Shown: positions 43,844 through 53,298, counted from the first letter of the stretch. The stretch: 64,000 bases of DNA from Pseudomonas mohnii (GCF_900105115.1 NZ_FNRV01000001.1:4820501-4884500), one strand, 5' to 3'. Made by a program: numbers and translations. The notes: generated from the sequence alone by a model not told the origin.

Positions 43844-46690
43844 TTAACCTGCCACCAACACCCGAATCGCTTCCAGTCGCAGCGCAGCCTTTTCGAGCAT
43901 GGCCAGGCCTTGCTCGCGTTGTTTGCGCAGGGCAACCAGTTCGCTGTCGCGTACGGTCGGATTGACCGCTTGCAAGGCGGTCAGGCGTGCCAGTTCTTCA
44001 TCGGTATCGGCCGCCAGACGACGTTGCGCCTCGGCTACACGTTCGGCGTGACGCGGGGTGATCTTTTCTTCGCCAGCGTTGATCCGTGGGGTCAGCTGAT
44101 CGCGCTGGGCCTGGATGAACTTGTTGGCGCTGGCGCGCGGTACGCTTTCCAGTTGATCGTTCAGCGTTTCGAACGACACCCGGGCCGACAGGTCGTTGCC
44201 GTTCGGGTCGAGCAGGCAACGCAGGGCGGCCGGCGGCAGGTAACGGCCCAGTTGCAGTGAGCGCGGGGCAACCACTTCACTGACATACAGCAGTTCCAGC
44301 AACACGGTGCCAGGCTTGAGTGCCTTGTTCTTGATCAGCGCCACGGCGGTATTGCCCATGGAGCCGGACAAAACCAGATCCATGCCGCCCTGCACCATCG
44401 GGTGCTCCCAGGTGATGAACTGCATGTCTTCGCGGGACAGCGCCTGGTTGCGGTCGTAGGTGATGGTCACGCCTTCGTCGTCGCCCAGCGGGAAGCTGGC
44501 GTCGAGCATTTTCTCGCTCGGCTTGAGGATCAGTGCGTTTTCCGAATGGTCTTCGCTGTCGATGCCGAATGCGTCGAACAGGGTTTCCATATAGATCGGC
44601 AGGGCGAACTGATCGTCTTGCTCAAGGATGGCTTCGACCAAGGCATCGCCTTCGCCGGCGCCGCCGGAATTGAGTTCCAGCAGGCGGTCGCGGCCAGTAT
44701 GCAGTTCGGCTTCCAGACGTTCGCGTTCGGTGCGGGCTTCGTCGATCAGCGCTTGCCACTCGCCATCATCGGCCTCTTCCAGCAAAGGCAGCAGGCGCGG
44801 GCCGAACTGATGTTGCAGGGCGTTGCCGGTCGGGCAGGTGTTGAGGAACGCGTTCAGCGCTTCGTGGTACCACTGAAACAGGCGCTCTTGCGGGCTGGTT
44901 TCCAGGTACGGCACGTGAAGCTCAATGACGTGTTTCTGACCGATCCGGTCCAGTCGGCCGATACGTTGTTCCAGCAGGTCCGGGTGGGACGGCAGATCGA
45001 ACAGCACCAGGTGATGGGAGAACTGGAAGTTGCGACCCTCACTGCCGATTTCCGAGCAGATCAGCACTTGCGCACCAAACTCTTCGTCGGCGAAGTAAGC
45101 GGCGGCGCGGTCACGCTCGAGGATGTTCATGCCCTCATGGAACACCGTGGCCGGGATGCCGGAGCGCACGCGCAGCGCGTCCTCCAGGTCCATGGCGGTT
45201 TCGGCGTGAGCACAGATCACCAGTACCTTGGTGCGTTTGAGCATCTTGAGGGTGTCGATCAACCATTCGACGCGGGGATCGAATTTCCACCAGCGATCTT
45301 CTTCGTTGGCGTCTGGCTGCGCCTGGAAGCTGACTTCCGGGTAGAGCTCGGCGTGATCGCCCAATGGCAACTCGAGGTACTCGTCCGGGCACGACAGCGG
45401 GTACGGGTGCAGTTTGCGTTCCGGGAAACCCTGTACGGCGGCGCGGGTGTTGCGGAATAGCACGCGGCCAGTGCCGTGGCGGTCGAGCAGTTCGCGCACG
45501 AGGCGGGCGCTGGCTTCGGTATCGCCATCGTTGACGGCTGTCAGCAGGGCTTCGCCTTCGTTGCCGAGGAACCCGTGGATGGTCTTGTGCGCTTCAGGCG
45601 ACAGACGCCCCTGGTCCAGCAATTCCTGAACGGCCTCGGCCACCGGGCGATAGTTTTCGCTCTCGGCGCGGAAGGCGTGCAGGTCATGGAAACGGTTCGG
45701 ATCGAGCAGGCGCAGACGGGCGAAGTGGCTGTCCTGGCCCAGTTGTTCCGGGGTCGCGGTCAGCAGCAGTACGCCAGGGATGGTTTCGGCCAGTTGCTCG
45801 ACCAGCGAATATTCAGGGCTGACCTGATCTTCGTGCCACACCAGGTGGTGCGCTTCGTCGACCACTAACAAATCCCAACCCGCTGCGAACAGTGCGTCCT
45901 GGGCTTTTTCATCCTCAACCAGCCATTCGAGTGCCACCAGTGCGAGCTGAGTGTCTTCGAACGGGTTGCTGGCATCGCTTTCGATGAAGCGTTCTTCGTC
46001 GAACAGCGCGACCTGCAGGTTGAAGCGACGACGCATTTCCACCAGCCACTGGTGCTGAAGGTTCTCCGGCACCAGGATCAGCACGCGATTGGCGCGACCC
46101 GACAGCAGTTGGCGATGGATCACCAGACCGGCTTCGATGGTCTTGCCCAGGCCCACTTCGTCGGCCAGCAGAACCCGTGGAGCGATACGGTCGGCGACTT
46201 CGCGGGCGATGTGCAACTGGTGTGCAATCGGTTGCGCACGCACGCCACCCAGGCCCCACAGCGCGGACTGCAACTGGCGGCTGGTGTGTTCCAGGGTGTG
46301 GTATCGCAGGGAAAACCAGGGCAGCGGGTCGATCTGCCCGGCGAACAGTCGGTCGCTGGCCAGACGGAACTGGATGAAGTTCGACAGCTGGGTTTCCGGC
46401 AGGGTGACCACTTCGTTCTGCGCGTTGAGGCCGTGGTAAACCAGCAGGCCATCGACATCGTCGACTTCGCGAACGGTCAGTTTCCAGCCTTCGAAGTGAG
46501 TGATGGTGTCACCCGGCGAGAACCGCACGCGGGTGAGGGGCGCATTCCGTAGCGCGTACTGGCGGGTGTCGCCAGTGGCCGGGTAGAGCACGGTCAACAA
46601 GCGGCCGTCCTGTGCCAGAACGGTGCCCAAACCCAGCTCGGCTTCGCTGTCACTGATCCAGCGTTGCCCCGGTTGATACTGCTGCGCCAT
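43844..46690 (-). CDS. rapA: RNA polymerase-associated ATPase RapA (HepA)
   Basis: A 948-residue Swi2/Snf2 ATPase that recycles RNA polymerase after transcription. The N-terminal Tudor-like pair ([22 protein letters not shown]) is present. Walker [17 protein letters not shown] is near residue 175, the DEAH motif [10 protein letters not shown] near residue 275, motif [18 protein letters not shown] and [15 protein letters not shown] near 570. The C-terminal RapA domain is complete. Length agrees with the family. Convergent with the MFS gene. Confidence 0.97.
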   Translation of the reverse strand: MAQQYQPGQRWISDSEAELGLGTVLAQDGRLLTVLYPATGDTRQYALRNAPLTRVRFSPGDTITHFEGWKLTVREVDDVDGLLVYHGLNAQNEVVTLPETQLSNFIQFRLASDRLFAGQIDPLPWFSLRYHTLEHTSRQLQSALWGLGGVRAQPIAHQLHIAREVADRIAPRVLLADEVGLGKTIEAGLVIHRQLLSGRANRVLILVPENLQHQWLVEMRRRFNLQVALFDEERFIESDASNPFEDTQLALVALEWLVEDEKAQDALFAAGWDLLVVDEAHHLVWHEDQVSPEYSLVEQLAETIPGVLLLTATPEQLGQDSHFARLRLLDPNRFHDLHAFRAESENYRPVAEAVQELLDQGRLSPEAHKTIHGFLGNEGEALLTAVNDGDTEASARLVRELLDRHGTGRVLFRNTRAAVQGFPERKLHPYPLSCPDEYLELPLGDHAELYPEVSFQAQPDANEEDRWWKFDPRVEWLIDTLKMLKRTKVLVICAHAETAMDLEDALRVRSGIPATVFHEGMNILERDRAAAYFADEEFGAQVLICSEIGSEGRNFQFSHHLVLFDLPSHPDLLEQRIGRLDRIGQKHVIELHVPYLETSPQERLFQWYHEALNAFLNTCPTGNALQHQFGPRLLPLLEEADDGEWQALIDEARTERERLEAELHTGRDRLLELNSGGAGEGDALVEAILEQDDQFALPIYMETLFDAFGIDSEDHSENALILKPSEKMLDASFPLGDDEGVTITYDRNQALSREDMQFITWEHPMVQGGMDLVLSGSMGNTAVALIKNKALKPGTVLLELLYVSEVVAPRSLQLGRYLPPAALRCLLDPNGNDLSARVSFETLNDQLESVPRASANKFIQAQRDQLTPRINAGEEKITPRHAERVAEAQRRLAADTDEELARLTALQAVNPTVRDSELVALRKQREQGLAMLEKAALRLEAIRVLVAG

Positions 46691-46920
46691 GCTGCCTGAC
46701 TCCCACCTTGAAAAAGCGGGCTATCTTAACGGAATGAGGGCTTGAGGGCCAAAAGAATAGGAGCGGCGGCAAGCTTTAAGCTCCAGGCCGCCAGTTGAAC
46801 CGGATGCATTTTTTGCGGGTGGTACGGCATTCACAAGTGCCAACTGAGTCACAGTTTGCGACCGATGGCTCAAGTCGCCACCCCCGCAGCCGACAGCCTG
46901 CTGACAGGAGACCACTAAAT

Positions 46921-47262
46921 ATGCTGCCACCGATGCTCCCCTTGAGTGCTGTGCCGATCACTTCACAGCATGACCCGGTCCGTCCACGCCCTGACATTGC
47001 ACCTGTGGTTCCTGCGCAGGAGAGCTCCAGCGACAGCACCATCGACCTGAAAAATCGCGACTCCGACGAAGCCACTTTGCTGTTGCGCGAGGAACAGCGG
47101 CGGCGGCAGGAGCGCGAACGACGCCGTCGTGAAGCCGATGATGACCCCGAGGCGCACCTGGCGATCCCGGGCGATGAATTGAACGCCGATAACACCGTGC
47201 CCGTGGCGCCGCTGATGGTGGATCAGCCACGTCAAGGTTTGTGGGTCGATATCGAGATTTGA
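46921..47262 (+). CDS. Small charged protein of unknown function
   Basis: A 113-residue protein with a Pro-rich N-terminus (MLPPMLPLSAVPITS) and a strongly charged helix-like section (LLLREEQRRRQERERRRREA, residues 50-72). CAGGAG is placed 10 bases before ATG 46921. No known domain. A gene of this kind sits next to rapA in other pseudomonads and I recall it being mislabelled as aspartate-semialdehyde dehydrogenase; nothing here supports that activity. Confidence 0.75.
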   Translation: MLPPMLPLSAVPITSQHDPVRPRPDIAPVVPAQESSSDSTIDLKNRDSDEATLLLREEQRRRQERERRRREADDDPEAHLAIPGDELNADNTVPVAPLMVDQPRQGLWVDIEI

Positions 47263-47362
47263 GTTCGCGACTGGTCAGCGAGGTCATCAGACCGCATTAT
47301 TGGCAAAACCCTGCCAATCGATACGGCAGCGCAATCTCAATTCAAGCGATGCACTTAACCCC

Positions 47363-47524
47363 ATGAGCCAAGACGACAAGCTGATCGACCTCAACGCCGA
47401 ACGCGCCAAGCGCATCCATGACCTCAACGACAAGCGCTTGAATGAAGTGCGCCAAGCGTTCGAGCAGGCCATGCCTTTGGGTAAAGCGAAGAAAAAGCCA
47501 AAAAACAAACCTAAAAAGCGCTAA
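47363..47524 (+). CDS. Small basic-tailed protein
   Basis: A 53-residue protein: MSQDDKLIDLNAERAKRIHDLNDKRL, an amphipathic helix-like stretch, then a Lys-rich tail (KAKKKPKNKPKK). ATG 47363 begins the conserved part; the upstream in-frame codons are less likely. The basic tail suggests nucleic acid contact. Gene order beside the PhrS-like locus as in PAO1 (PA3306). Confidence 0.6.
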   Translation: MSQDDKLIDLNAERAKRIHDLNDKRLNEVRQAFEQAMPLGKAKKKPKNKPKKR

Positions 47525-47598
47525 ACCCGCTGCATTAATTGATGCAGGTCAGTTTCCCCCTCCTTTACTCCCGGTCCAGCGCCCGTTATCGGGCGACA

Positions 47599-47612
47599 TT
47601 GATCCCGATCAA
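47599..47612 (+). promoter_or_regulatory. ANR/FNR box
   Basis: TTGATCCCGATCAA is a perfect match to the ANR consensus TTGAT-N4-ATCAA, with its centre at 47605.5. A -10 candidate (GATAACTT, about 47633-47640) follows at the spacing expected for a class II activator, predicting a start near 47647. It makes the following RNA oxygen-responsive. Confidence 0.85.
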
Positions 47613-47677
47613 TATTCTCTCCTGCCTGTTTGGATAACTTAATCCCATCGCAACAAGGCAACTGCAGGAGACGCGTC

Positions 47678-47794
47678 ATGTTTTTCGACAACGTGGTGAT
47701 CGCCGGAGTGCTGACCGTCAGCCTCATGTTGGTGTTCTTTGCAGGATTCGGATTTTTTATCTGGAAGGACTCGCACAAGCGGAAAAAACCGTAA
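47678..47794 (+). CDS. ccoM: cbb3-type cytochrome oxidase small subunit CcoM
   Basis: A 38-residue membrane peptide: MFFDNVVIAGVLTV, one hydrophobic helix to about residue 29, then WKDSHKRKKP. AGGAG at 47666-47670 precedes ATG 47678. Length, single helix and basic tail fit CcoM, the small subunit of Pseudomonas cbb3 oxidase that stabilises the complex in low oxygen. Control by the ANR box at 47599 agrees with that role. Identity is by recall of the family pattern. Confidence 0.8.
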   Translation: MFFDNVVIAGVLTVSLMLVFFAGFGFFIWKDSHKRKKP

Positions 47795-47829
47795 GTCTTT
47801 CTCGATGTAATGAGCACGCAAGGCATTTT

Positions 47830-47855
47830 GGGCAACTTCGGTTGCCCTTTTTTTT
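47830..47855 (+). terminator. Intrinsic terminator of the ccoM/PhrS RNA
   Basis: GGGCAAC-TTCG-GTTGCCC followed by eight T (47848-47855): a textbook rho-independent terminator with a UUCG-type tetraloop. Confidence 0.93.
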
Positions 47856-47932
47856 GTCTGCGAAAAACTGATCGACAATGCAGGGCTCGCTCCCACGGGA
47901 GGAGTGCTGTTTCTGCAGAATTGCATGTCAAT

Positions 47933-47964
47933 AAAAAAGGCGCGGTCCTTGCGGAGCGCGCCTT
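47933..47964 (-). terminator. Intrinsic terminator after the phosphate transporter
   Basis: AAGGCGCG (47937-47944) and CGCGCCTT (47957-47964) pair; on the minus strand the stem is followed by a T-run. It lies 18 bases after the transporter's stop. Confidence 0.8.
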
Positions 47965-47981
47965 GTTCGTTCGGCTGCGTA

Positions 47982-49457
47982 TCAGCTGCCGAGTGCCTTC
48001 GAGGCCAGCCAGAACAGCCCGGCCGACAGGCCCACCGTGGCTGGCAGGGTCAGAACCCAGGCCAGCAGGATGTTTCTGACGGTGCCGCCCTGGAGGCCGC
48101 TTTTGTTGGCGACCATGGTGCCGGCCACACCTGAAGACAGGACGTGAGTCGTGGACACCGGCAGGCTGAAGATGTTGGCCAGGCCGATCAGGCTCGCGGT
48201 GGTGATCTGTGCCGACATGCCCTGGGAGTAGGTCATGCCCTGCTTGCCGATCTTCTCGCCGATGGTCAGTACCACGCGTTTCCAGCCGATCATGGTACCC
48301 ATGCCGAGGGCCAGTGCGACCGCCAGAATCACCCAGAACGGGGCGTATTCGGTCGTGGTGGTCAGGTCTTTGCGCAGCTTGTCCAGGTCAGCTTTTTCAC
48401 GTGCCGCCAGGCCTGGCAACTTGCTGACTTTCTTCGCCGTGTCGTCCAGGCAGAGCAGGTAGCGACGTACTTCGATCCGCTGTTCCGATGTCAGCGAGTG
48501 ATAGTCGGCTACACCCTTGAGGGTGCCGAGCAGGGCGGCGATGGTCGGTTCGGTCTGTTGCGGGTTGCAACGGAATTTCTCCGGCAGATCACCTTCCACA
48601 CTTTTGCCCAGGGCCAGGAATTCACCCAGGGTTTCGTTATTGCGCTGGTAAAACTGGCTCAAGTGCAGGGTCGCGTCACGGGTCCGCTCGATCTGGTATG
48701 TGGTGCTGGTCAGGTCGAGTACGAACTGCGCCGGTACGATACCGATCAATACCAACATGATCAGACCAATACCTTTCTGGCCATCGTTGGAACCGTGCAC
48801 GAAGCTCACGGCCATCGCCGAAATCACCAGTACCAGGCGGTTCCAGAACGGCGGATGTTTCTTGTCGTCGATCTTGCGGCGCTGTTCCGGTGTCTTGTGC
48901 ATCTTCGACAGTGGGCGCCACCACTTGAGGCCGATCAGTATCAGCGCGGCGATCAGGAAACCCGCCATCGGCGAGAACACCAGCGATGCTGCGATATCGA
49001 TCGCTTTCTGCCAATTCACCCCGTCAGCCAGGGGGATATCGTTGATCAGTGCGTTGGCCAGGCCCACGCCGAGGATCGAGCCGATCAATGTGTGAGAGCT
49101 GGAAGCGGGGATGCCGAAGTACCAGGTGCCCAGGTTCCAGGTGATGGCGGCGGCGAGCAACGAGAACACCATTGCCAGGCCGTGGCCGGTGTTCACATTG
49201 ATCAGCAGTTCCACCGGAAGCAGGTGAACGATGGCATACGCCACGCCAACGCCGCCCAGCAGTACGCCGAGGAAATTGAACACACCGGAAAAGAACACTG
49301 CCAAGTGCGGCGGCATCGCTTTGGTGTAGATAACAGTGGCGACCGCGTTAGCGGTGTCATGAAATCCATTGATGAACTCGAAGGCGAGGACAAAAGCCAG
49401 GGCGAGCAAGAGGCTCACAAGCACCCAAGCATCCAGTCCGCTGAATAAATCGATCAT
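47982..49457 (-). CDS. Low-affinity inorganic phosphate transporter (Pit family)
   Basis: A 491-residue inner-membrane protein. The two family signatures are visible: FEFINGFHDTANAVATVI near residue 27 in the first half and FVHGSNDGQKGIGLIMLVL in the second, with GIPASSSHTLIGSILG and SLPVSTTHVLSSGVAGTM repeats. The long central loop is hydrophilic, as in PitA. It imports metal-phosphate with protons. ATG 49457 is used. Two similar genes exist in many pseudomonads, so the exact symbol is left open. Confidence 0.92.
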   Translation of the reverse strand: MIDLFSGLDAWVLVSLLLALAFVLAFEFINGFHDTANAVATVIYTKAMPPHLAVFFSGVFNFLGVLLGGVGVAYAIVHLLPVELLINVNTGHGLAMVFSLLAAAITWNLGTWYFGIPASSSHTLIGSILGVGLANALINDIPLADGVNWQKAIDIAASLVFSPMAGFLIAALILIGLKWWRPLSKMHKTPEQRRKIDDKKHPPFWNRLVLVISAMAVSFVHGSNDGQKGIGLIMLVLIGIVPAQFVLDLTSTTYQIERTRDATLHLSQFYQRNNETLGEFLALGKSVEGDLPEKFRCNPQQTEPTIAALLGTLKGVADYHSLTSEQRIEVRRYLLCLDDTAKKVSKLPGLAAREKADLDKLRKDLTTTTEYAPFWVILAVALALGMGTMIGWKRVVLTIGEKIGKQGMTYSQGMSAQITTASLIGLANIFSLPVSTTHVLSSGVAGTMVANKSGLQGGTVRNILLAWVLTLPATVGLSAGLFWLASKALGS

Positions 49458-49819
49458 GAAGGTTTTCTGACCCGGTCATAAGGGGGCGCGATTATGCCAG
49501 AAAAGACTGTGAATCGATGCACTAGCTGCTCATCGGTAACATTCTTCAACGATTTATTTTGCATCAGTACCCAAAAAATCCGTGATTTTTCAGGCCTTGC
49601 AAGTCATTGAATTTATTTGAAAAGCCTTGTGCTACAAGGGTTTCAGTTCCTGAGAGGAGACTGCTGAATGCTTGTATGAAATTTCTGAGAGGAGGGTCAG
49701 ATGTGAGCCTTTTACCTCGTCCGATGGTCAAGGTGGTCGCTGCCCGCTTGTAGCAGGCGCAAAAGGCAACATCAATACATCCCGCTTTTAACGGGTGTAA
49801 ATGCAGACCCTTGAAAGGA
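49458..49819. other. Intergenic stretch upstream of the phosphate transporter
   Basis: About 360 bases with lower GC content and no frame with coding character. The side next to 49457 should hold the transporter promoter. I see no binding motif that I can name, including no clear Pho box. Confidence 0.45.
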
Positions 49820-49854
49820 CTCAGGCCGAAGCAGTCATGGCTCTTCGGCCTTGA
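49820..49854 (-). terminator. Stem-loop across the end of the 49835 gene
   Basis: CTCAGGCCGAAG (49820-49831) pairs with CTTCGGCCTTGAG (49842-49854) with one bulge; the gene's stop codon lies in the loop. The 3' tail is only weakly T-rich, so termination efficiency is uncertain. Confidence 0.5.
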
Positions 49855-50104
49855 GTTCCTTTTCCATCTTCTGCAGTTCCTGGATGAATGCCTGATCCTG
49901 AACGGTGGCGCGTTTACGCCAGGGTTTGCGTTCCGGTTCGGGCTGGGCGGCGTAGGTGGTGACTTCCCCGCCGTACACTTCCTTGTAACGTTGTTCCTGG
50001 CGCTCAAGTTCCGCGCGCAGTTCGTCTTTCGTCACAGTGCTACCTGATTGAGTTGAGATAAATTCTGGTGAAAACGCGCTGCTCAATGTATTGACCACAC
50101 TCAT
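49835..50104 (-). CDS. Small charged hypothetical protein
   Basis: An 89-residue soluble protein: Ser/Thr-rich start ([17 protein letters not shown]), then a Glu/Arg/Gln-rich helix ([18 protein letters not shown]) and a second one at the C-terminus ([16 protein letters not shown]). ATG 50104 is the only reasonable start in this frame, although the ribosome site (AAGGGC 12 bases upstream) is weak. I do not recognise the family. Confidence 0.55.
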   Translation of the reverse strand: MSVVNTLSSAFSPEFISTQSGSTVTKDELRAELERQEQRYKEVYGGEVTTYAAQPEPERKPWRKRATVQDQAFIQELQKMEKELKAEEP

Positions 50105-50606
50105 CGAAATGACGACGCCCTTGAAGGCATCGTTTACGGCAGTGGGATCTATACTTCCATGTTGCAGGCGGCCACGGCACCAGAGAAGAACGGCTGACGT
50201 AGCATCAGTTTCCTGTTCAGCGAGCGCGTTGGCGATGCAAATGCAGGCAGCGTCAGGCGCTTGCTGTGGGTGGCGGCGATGGAATATCGCGCCACCGCGT
50301 AGTCGGTTGGGCAAGTAAAAAACCGCTTGGCGACTGAATTGCATTATAGCGAGCGAATCACAGAACACTATCGCCAATGAGTTAAAAGTCGATCTTGATG
50401 TGTGATTGGTTTGTTACCCCTAACTTTCGGCTAACTAGATAGGTGTCTGATGCCACTTGGCTGCGATGTCTTTCTGACGCCATTAAGTCGAGCAACTTGG
50501 GTAACTACATCGAATCGTAAAGTCCGCACGGATTCCAGAGTAACAACATCTCAGGAAAACCGTGCCGCCCGGTCAGTGAGCGGCGGGATTGTGCACAGCG
50601 TCGATT
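50105..50606. other. Long gene-poor interval upstream of pcaR
   Basis: About 500 bases with no convincing coding frame. Its middle part (50340-50450) is noticeably more AT-rich than the surroundings. It contains the leader of the minus-strand hypothetical gene and ends at the PcaR-like operator. Confidence 0.45.
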
Positions 50607-50638
50607 GCGATTATCGGCCGATAGTTCGATAATCGCCC
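50607..50638. promoter_or_regulatory. PcaR-like operator upstream of pcaR
   Basis: GCGATTATCG (50607-50616) and CGATAATCGC (50627-50636) form a perfect 10-bp inverted repeat with centres 20 bases, two helical turns, apart. The right half sits in GTTCGATAATCGCCC, almost the 15-base PcaR site (GTTCGATAATCGCAC as I recall it for P. putida). It is 80 bases before pcaR, fitting autoregulation. Confidence 0.7.
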
Positions 50639-50717
50639 AATGTTGATGGGGTGGGCTGGTGCAGCAGGCCAGTAGCCGCTTGTAGTAGTCACCGATCCGT
50701 GTGGATAAGGACCTTAA

Positions 50718-51560
50718 ATGAACGATCAATTGCGCAACTCTTTCGCTTCAGTGGCTCCGCCGATTGTCGCTTCACCCGCCAAACGGATCCAGGCCCTGAC
50801 CGGCGACCCGGATTTCATGACGTCCCTGGCGCGTGGACTGGCCGTCGTGCAAGCGTTCCAGGAACGCAAGCGGCACCTGACCATCGCCCAGATCAGTCAT
50901 CGCACGGAAATTCCCCGCGCTGCCGTGCGCCGTTGCTTGCATACGCTGATCAAGCTCGGTTATGCCACCACCGATGGCCGGACTTATTCCCTGCTACCCA
51001 AAGTGCTGACCCTCGGGCATGCCTATGTTTCCTCCACGCCGCTGGCGGTCTCTGCCCAGCCGTATCTGGACCGCATGAGCGAGCAACTGCACGAAGCCTG
51101 CAACATGGCGACCCTGGAAGGCGACGACATCTTGTACATCGCCCGCTCGGCAACCACCCAGCGCCTGATTTCGGTTGACCTCTCGGTGGGCGGGCGCTTG
51201 CCGGCCTATTGCACGTCGATGGGCAGGATCCTGCTGGCCGCCCTGGATGATACGTCGCTGGGTGAGTACCTCGACCACGCGGAGCTGCAAGCCAAGACCA
51301 GTCGAACCATCCACACCCCCGAAGCACTGCTGGAGTGCTTGCAGGAAGTGCGGCAACAGGGTTGGTGCATCGTCGATCAGGAACTGGAGCAGGGCCTGCG
51401 CTCGATTGCCGTTCCGGTGTACGACGCGTCCGGTCAGGTCGTCGCGGCCCTGAACGTCAGCACCCACGCCGGACGGGTGAGTCGCAACGAACTGGAACAG
51501 CGCTTCCTGCCCGGCCTGTTGAGTGCCAGCCGCGACCTCAGTACCCAGCTGTTTAGCTAA
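50718..51560 (+). CDS. pcaR: IclR-family regulator of protocatechuate catabolism
   Basis: A 280-residue regulator. Winged helix at residues 33-95 (SLARGLAVVQAFQERKRHLT, IAQISHRTEIPRAAVRRCL, TLIKLGYATTDGRTY), then the IclR effector domain (CNMATLEGDDILYIARSATTQ, ACTSMGRILLAALDD-type YCTSMGRILLAAL, GLRSIAVPVYDASGQVVAALNVS). In P. putida it activates pca genes in response to beta-ketoadipate and represses itself. Neighbouring pcaK, pcaF and operator repeats support PcaR rather than PobR or CatR. AAGGA precedes ATG 50718. Confidence 0.93.
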   Translation: MNDQLRNSFASVAPPIVASPAKRIQALTGDPDFMTSLARGLAVVQAFQERKRHLTIAQISHRTEIPRAAVRRCLHTLIKLGYATTDGRTYSLLPKVLTLGHAYVSSTPLAVSAQPYLDRMSEQLHEACNMATLEGDDILYIARSATTQRLISVDLSVGGRLPAYCTSMGRILLAALDDTSLGEYLDHAELQAKTSRTIHTPEALLECLQEVRQQGWCIVDQELEQGLRSIAVPVYDASGQVVAALNVSTHAGRVSRNELEQRFLPGLLSASRDLSTQLFS

Positions 51561-51563
51561 GCT

Positions 51564-51578
51564 GTTCGATAAACGCAC
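51564..51578. promoter_or_regulatory. PcaR-like operator before pcaK
   Basis: GTTCGATAAACGCAC lies four bases after the pcaR stop and 270 bases before pcaK, differing from the remembered PcaR site at one base. A partial second half GCGTTCGGTGAA (51585-51596) follows one turn later. Confidence 0.65.
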
Positions 51579-51850
51579 AGAGTCGCGTTCGGTGAATTGA
51601 CGCTCTTTCCCTTGGCTCATTAATGTCGCGGCAGCGTCATCCGGCGCTGTCGGTACCGATTCGGCGCCGGACGACGACCCCATAATAATGAGAAGAGGCA
51701 CCCCTCATGCGCATGTTCCCTACCTGCAGCCGTTCCCACTGTTTTTCTTGTCAGGCCCGAATCGCCTGATCCCGACACCCCTTTTCCCTGTAACAGCGTC
51801 AGCCACGGCTGGCCCCTGTTCGACTGCGTTTTTTGCGTGGAATAAAAATA

Positions 51851-53197
51851 ATGAACCAGCCTCAGTCTGCTGTAGGTAACTGCCTCGACGTGCAGTCCTT
51901 CATCAACGCTCAACCCATTTCGCGCTATCAGTGGCGAGTGGTGATCCTGTGTTTTCTGATTGTCTTCCTCGATGGCCTCGACACGGCCGCCATGGGGTTC
52001 ATCGCGCCGGCCCTGTCTCAGGACTGGGGCATCGATCGCGCCAGTCTCGGCCCGGTGATGAGTGCGGCACTGATCGGCATGGTGTTCGGCGCGCTGGGCT
52101 CCGGCCCTTTGGCTGACCGCTTCGGGCGAAAAGTCGTACTGGTGGGGGCGGTGCTGTTGTTCGGTGCGTTCAGCCTGGCCTCGGCCTACAGCACCAATGT
52201 CGACCAGTTGCTCGTGTTGCGTTTCCTGACTGGCCTGGGATTGGGTGCGGGCATGCCCAACGCCACCACACTGCTGTCGGAATACACCCCGGAACGCAAG
52301 AAGTCCTTGCTGGTGACCAGCATGTTCTGTGGTTTCAACCTCGGCATGGCCGGTGGCGGATTCATTTCCGCCAAGTTGATCCCGACGTTCGGCTGGCACA
52401 GCTTGTTGCTGATCGGTGGGGTCCTGCCGTTGATCCTCGGCGTCGTGTTGCTGCTGTGGCTGCCGGAATCGGCGCGCTATCTCGTCGTGCGCAACCGTGG
52501 CACCGACAAAGTGCGCAAGGCGCTGGCGCCGATTGACCCGACAGTGGTGGCCCAGGCTTCCAGTTTCAGTGTGCCGGAACAGAAAACCGTGAAGGCGCGC
52601 AACGTGTTTGCGGTGATCTTCTCCGGCACCTACAGCGTCGGCACGCTGTTGTTGTGGCTGACCTACTTCATGGGCCTGGTGATCGTGTACTTGCTGACCA
52701 GTTGGCTGCCGACCCTGATGCGTGACAGTGGCGCCAGCATGGAGCAAGCGGCGTTCATCGGTGCGCTGTTCCAATTCGGTGGCGTATTGAGTGCCGTGGG
52801 CGTGGGTTGGGCGATGGACCGGTTCAATCCACACAAGGTCATCGGCACTTTCTACCTGTTGGCCGGGGTGTTTGCCTACGCGGTAGGGCAGAGCCTGGGC
52901 AACATCACGATATTGGCGACCCTGGTGCTGATCGCCGGGATGTGCGTCAACGGTGCGCAATCGGCAATGCCTTCGCTGGCGGCGCGGTTCTATCCGACCC
53001 AGGGACGTGCCACCGGCGTGTCGTGGATGCTCGGCATTGGCCGCTTCGGCGCCATCCTGGGGGCGTGGATGGGGGCAACGCTGTTGGGCCTGGGCTGGAA
53101 CTTCGAGCAAGTGCTGACCGCGCTGGTGATTCCGGCGGCGCTCGCCACGACGGCGGTGGTGATCAAGGGCCTGGTCAGTCATGCGGATGCAACCTGA
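51851..53197 (+). CDS. pcaK: 4-hydroxybenzoate/protocatechuate MFS transporter
   Basis: A 448-residue aromatic acid:H+ symporter. FLDGLDTAAMGFIAPALS contains the helix 1 DGxD motif required for aromatic acid uptake, and GPLADRFGRKVVLVG is the conserved loop 2-3. Twelve spans. The length equals P. putida PcaK. ATG 51851 is preferred over the in-frame codons from 51833. It also serves as chemoreceptor partner in P. putida. A terminator follows at 53299. Confidence 0.94.
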   Translation: MNQPQSAVGNCLDVQSFINAQPISRYQWRVVILCFLIVFLDGLDTAAMGFIAPALSQDWGIDRASLGPVMSAALIGMVFGALGSGPLADRFGRKVVLVGAVLLFGAFSLASAYSTNVDQLLVLRFLTGLGLGAGMPNATTLLSEYTPERKKSLLVTSMFCGFNLGMAGGGFISAKLIPTFGWHSLLLIGGVLPLILGVVLLLWLPESARYLVVRNRGTDKVRKALAPIDPTVVAQASSFSVPEQKTVKARNVFAVIFSGTYSVGTLLLWLTYFMGLVIVYLLTSWLPTLMRDSGASMEQAAFIGALFQFGGVLSAVGVGWAMDRFNPHKVIGTFYLLAGVFAYAVGQSLGNITILATLVLIAGMCVNGAQSAMPSLAARFYPTQGRATGVSWMLGIGRFGAILGAWMGATLLGLGWNFEQVLTALVIPAALATTAVVIKGLVSHADAT

Positions 53198-53225
53198 GCG
53201 ATGATCGGTAGTGAGATAACAATGT

Positions 53226-53257
53226 GTTCGATAGGCGAACGCTCATTCGATTATCGG
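53226..53257. promoter_or_regulatory. PcaR-like operator before the pcaF operon
   Basis: GTTCGATAGGCGAAC (53226-53240) and the nearby ATTCGATTATCGG (53245-53257) are two copies of the core spaced about 20 bases. They lie 220 bases before pcaF, too far for a normal pcaF promoter. This fits a promoter that once served genes now missing between them. Confidence 0.6.
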
Positions 53258-53298
53258 ATTGTTTGGCGTTTTTCAGAGGCTTAATCTTCAGTGATCCC

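Larger units (their letters stand above)
47647..47855 (+). ncRNA. phrS: PhrS-like small RNA with embedded ccoM
   Basis: From the predicted ANR-dependent start near 47647 to the end of the T-run at 47855 the transcript would be about 209 bases, close to PhrS of P. aeruginosa (about 213 bases, also ANR-controlled, between PA3305 and PA3306 and known to contain a short ORF). Gene order agrees. In PAO1, PhrS stimulates pqsR translation; whether a pqsR target exists here is not visible. The 5' end is inferred, the 3' end is well defined. Confidence 0.6.

Noticed and set aside
48144..49448. Plus-strand frame of 434 codons opposite the Pit transporter
   Set aside because: His/Gln/Asp-rich reverse translation of a membrane protein; no signal or domain.
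49564..50007. Minus-strand frame of 147 codons overlapping the 49835 gene
   Set aside because: Arg/Pro/Asn-rich, lacks a ribosome site and extends into an interval with no coding character.
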